Below are positions 62,262 through 64,000 of a stretch of 64,000 bases of DNA, piece by piece (position 1 is the stretch's first letter; every line of letters starts with the position of its first letter). Under the pieces are notes generated by a model. The model was not told the origin of the DNA and made no database searches. It worked only from the letters and a program-made list of their open reading frames with translations. The position numbers and the translations under genes are program-made. This DNA comes from Candidatus Methanomethylophilaceae archaeon (GTDB taxonomy: Archaea > Thermoplasmatota > Thermoplasmata > Methanomassiliicoccales > Methanomethylophilaceae). The stretch spans positions 1-64,000 of the forward strand of contig JAFTYV010000008.1 of the NCBI GenBank assembly GCA_017461225.1, written 5' to 3'.

Positions 62262-63488
62262 TCAAAGGTATGTTATCCCGTTCTCGTCGACGCTGATCTC
62301 GCCGTGGATCGGGTTCCCGCGTCTCTCCTCGTAGAGGCGGTTCATGTCCTCGTACACGGACGAATCCGCCGCAGGGGGAACGTTGGATGCGGTCTCGTTG
62401 CGGAGGGAGTCCGAAGTTCCGAGGAATCCCTCGTAGATCTTGTCGGCCTTCTCCTCGAACTCATCGTCCGAAATCAGTCCGTATGCATCGCGCAGTATCT
62501 GATAGGCTCCCACGAGGACGTTCTCGTAGTTCATCCCCGTCCAGATGTACGGGCAGGCTATGTACGCCTCATGGCCCTTGAACAGTTCCATTATGCCCCG
62601 GTCCGTGTTGGTGGTGCATGTGTAGATCCCCGTCGCGTCCATGAAGAGTATCGTGTCATCCTCGATGTTGTTCTTTATCGTTGTCGCGGAGTACGTCCCG
62701 ACGTGGCTGTACTGGTCGACATCCCCTGAGGCATCGGCCATTATGTTTGTTATCCCCGCCAGTTCGAAGGGCATGTAGTACGACATCGAGGAGTCCATGC
62801 CATGGGCCCCGTTGTATGCGAGGGAGCATATGAATCCCGTGCGTCTGTCGGTGATCTTGTCGCGGATGCTCAGGATATCATCCACAGTCTCGTCTATGAG
62901 GGATTTCAGGGCCTCGCCACGTTCCTCCATGCCGAGGACCATGGACATCTTGTCGATCTGTCTGACGAGGTCCGTCGTCATCTCGAAGGTCCCGTTCTCG
63001 AGGAAGGTGTATATGTATCCGATGTGGAAAACGTTCAGTCCCGCCGCCCTCAGCGAGTCCATGTCGTTCTTGTGCGTGTTCTCGAACTCGGCCGGGACCA
63101 CGACGAGTGAGGGGTTGAGGTCCAGGATGGTTGATGTGTCCCCAGGTGACACTTCGCAGTTCACCGATGTGAATTTCAGATCGGGGTTGTTCTCCAACGC
63201 CCGGGCCTTTCCGACGTACATGAACGCCTTGCCCATGTAGTTCGTCTTGTCGTTCAGATCCACCATGACGCACTTCTCGGATAGTCCGAAGTATGTGATC
63301 CACCTGAATGAATCCTGACCTATCGCCACGATTCCGTTGTCCAGGTTGTCCACAGGTGTGATCTCGAATCCTGCGAAATCCTTGGATTCACCATCAACGG
63401 GCGATTCATCGTAGATAATCGCCGCACCTGCCGCGGCAAGGGCCACTAGGGCCACCACCGCGATTGCGATGACGCTGCTGCGCTCCAT
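62262..63488 (-). CDS. ABC transporter substrate-binding lipoprotein-like protein, iron/siderophore type
   Basis: 408 residues from the ATG at 63488, which sits about 25 bases after a TATA-like box (63512-63522); a second ATG at 63506 lies in the same hairpin. An N-terminal hydrophobic segment (SSVIAIAVVALVALAAAGAAIIY) anchors it; there is no lipobox Cys. The fold is a two-lobed periplasmic-binding type (FAGFEITPVDNLDNGIVAIG, NPSLVVVPAEF, ITNIMADASGD, GIYTCTTNTDRG). Metal complex import is likely, and the ligand is unknown. Confidence 0.85.
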   Translation of the reverse strand: MERSSVIAIAVVALVALAAAGAAIIYDESPVDGESKDFAGFEITPVDNLDNGIVAIGQDSFRWITYFGLSEKCVMVDLNDKTNYMGKAFMYVGKARALENNPDLKFTSVNCEVSPGDTSTILDLNPSLVVVPAEFENTHKNDMDSLRAAGLNVFHIGYIYTFLENGTFEMTTDLVRQIDKMSMVLGMEERGEALKSLIDETVDDILSIRDKITDRRTGFICSLAYNGAHGMDSSMSYYMPFELAGITNIMADASGDVDQYSHVGTYSATTIKNNIEDDTILFMDATGIYTCTTNTDRGIMELFKGHEAYIACPYIWTGMNYENVLVGAYQILRDAYGLISDDEFEEKADKIYEGFLGTSDSLRNETASNVPPAADSSVYEDMNRLYEERRGNPIHGEISVDENGITYL

Positions 63489-63510
63489 GGGGCACGGATG
63501 CCCCATGGAG
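63483..63510. promoter_or_regulatory. perfect hairpin covering the start of the binding-protein gene
   Basis: CTCCATGGGGCA-4 bases-TGCCCCATGGAG, a 12-bp perfect stem. Both candidate start codons lie inside it, one in each arm. It may hinder translation, or it may bind a regulator at the DNA level. Confidence 0.55.
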
Positions 63511-63511
63511 T

Positions 63512-63522
63512 TAATAATACTA
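63512..63522 (-). promoter_or_regulatory. TATA box of the metal transporter operon
   Basis: Minus-strand tagtattattaa, 24-30 bases before the ATG at 63488, overlapped by the palindrome at 63518-63536. Confidence 0.5.
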
Positions 63523-63536
63523 ATCTCAGATTAGTA
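63518..63536. promoter_or_regulatory. 19-bp palindromic operator of the metal transporter operon
   Basis: tactaatct-c-agattagta, a perfect palindrome overlapping the TATA box. This is the size and place expected for a metal-dependent DtxR- or Fur-like repressor. The regulator is not identified. Confidence 0.6.
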
Positions 63537-63560
63537 ACACTATGGTGTTACGAATGTAAC
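63534..63560. promoter_or_regulatory. array of GTAAC/GTTAC half-sites
   Basis: gtaacac-tatg-gtgttac (63534-63551) and gttac-gaat-gtaac (63547-63560) are two overlapping inverted repeats directly upstream of the 19-bp palindrome. They suggest cooperative regulator binding, or a second regulator. Confidence 0.5.
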
Positions 63561-63573
63561 AACAGTATTACCG

Positions 63574-64000
63574 TCAATCCTTCCTCATGTAGGTGTTGAC
63601 TATCTTGACGGCGCAGACGTCCCCGCACATGGAGCAACCCTCCTCCTTCTTGGTGCATCCGCGCTCCCTGTACCTGCGGGCCTTCTCGGGGTCGATGCAC
63701 ACATCGAACATGGTCTCCCAATCCAGCGCCTTCCTGGCGCGGGCCATCTTGGAATCGAGTTCCCCTCCGATGCCCCTGGACAGATCCCCGACGTGTGCGG
63801 CGATCCTCGATGCGATGACCCCCTCCTTGACATCGTCGACGTCCGGCAGGGACAGGTGCTCGGCGGGTGTGAGGTAGCAGAGGAAGTCCGCCCCGTTCTG
63901 CGCCGCGATGGCACCCCCTATCGCACCCACGATGTGGTCGTACCCGGGCGCTATGTCCGTGACCAGGGGCCCCAGCACGTAGAACGGCGCCCCGTGGCAC
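63574..64000 (-). CDS. thiC: phosphomethylpyrimidine synthase ThiC, C-terminal part (cut by window edge)
   Basis: The visible 142 residues are the 3' end of ThiC. Motifs: [23 protein letters not shown] at the edge, [14 protein letters not shown], and the C-terminal radical-SAM cluster [12 protein letters not shown] (Cys-x2-Cys-x4-Cys), which is unusual in being at the C-terminus. The enzyme turns AIR into the thiamin pyrimidine. The 5' part lies beyond base 64000. Its end faces away from the metal operon promoter. Confidence 0.95.
   Translation of the reverse strand, partial: CHGAPFYVLGPLVTDIAPGYDHIVGAIGGAIAAQNGADFLCYLTPAEHLSLPDVDDVKEGVIASRIAAHVGDLSRGIGGELDSKMARARKALDWETMFDVCIDPEKARRYRERGCTKKEEGCSMCGDVCAVKIVNTYMRKD

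Overview
The window reads as chromosomal DNA of a euryarchaeon, most likely a Thermoplasmata-class methanogen of the Methanomassiliicoccales type. Firm points: archaeal A-type ATPase, TFB, Spt5, SecE, MCM, Orc1/Cdc6, the small subunit of polymerase D (which points to Euryarchaeota), TiaS, archaeal primase, Nmd3 and ribosomal protein LX. The order placement is an inference from gene content and from the high-GC coding style; no mcr gene lies here to prove it. Genes are dense, often overlap by 4 bases, and many look leaderless, with a TATA-like box about 25 bases before the start codon.

Layout. 105-1900: a complete insertion sequence with perfect 28-bp inverted ends. 1974-3486: secE-spt5-rpl11 operon. 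3616-9651: a hydantoinase-type ATPase, a 54-residue protein with UPF0147, a sodium:amino acid symporter, GMP synthase subunit B, PurE and a small membrane protein. 9906-13197: gar1-tfb, a winged-helix protein, tRNA-splicing endonuclease and an ArsR-like regulator with a palindromic operator. 13227-19732: CDC48-type AAA ATPase, Hsp20, a COG1395-type regulator, a CPBP protease, a TIM-barrel protein and UPF0201. 19812-21248: polymerase D small subunit. 21344-29799: a ten-gene A1Ao ATP synthase operon in the order H-I-K-E-C-F-A-B-D-G; the last gene is a 51-residue membrane protein.

30469-33438 holds a probable replication origin: orc1/cdc6 lies between two inverted 27-bp copies of an ORB-like sequence, with an AT-rich intergenic stretch that also encodes a 26-residue membrane peptide with a strong ribosome binding site. 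33462-43132: TiaS, thiolase, an M20 peptidase, the LX-prefoldin-FtsY cluster, then primase small subunit and a TatD-like hydrolase diverging from one central TATA box, a metallo-beta-lactamase-fold protein without its metal ligands, and HtpX. 43184-50891: a fused hexulose-phosphate synthase/RraA protein, an LMW-phosphatase-fold protein without its catalytic Cys and Arg, Tsr3, MCM, DUF424-Nmd3 and two-subunit fumarase.

51885-57245 is a giant Lhr-type helicase of about 1,787 residues. It is followed by a Cys-rich HTH regulator, a divergent Ogg/Nfo DNA repair pair, and tRNA-Thr(CGT), into which the nfo-like reading frame runs. 59538-63488 is a metal or siderophore ABC transporter operon with a His-tailed ATPase and a SAM methyltransferase, under a promoter full of palindromes. 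The right edge holds the 3' part of thiC. No CRISPR array, rRNA or prophage was seen.
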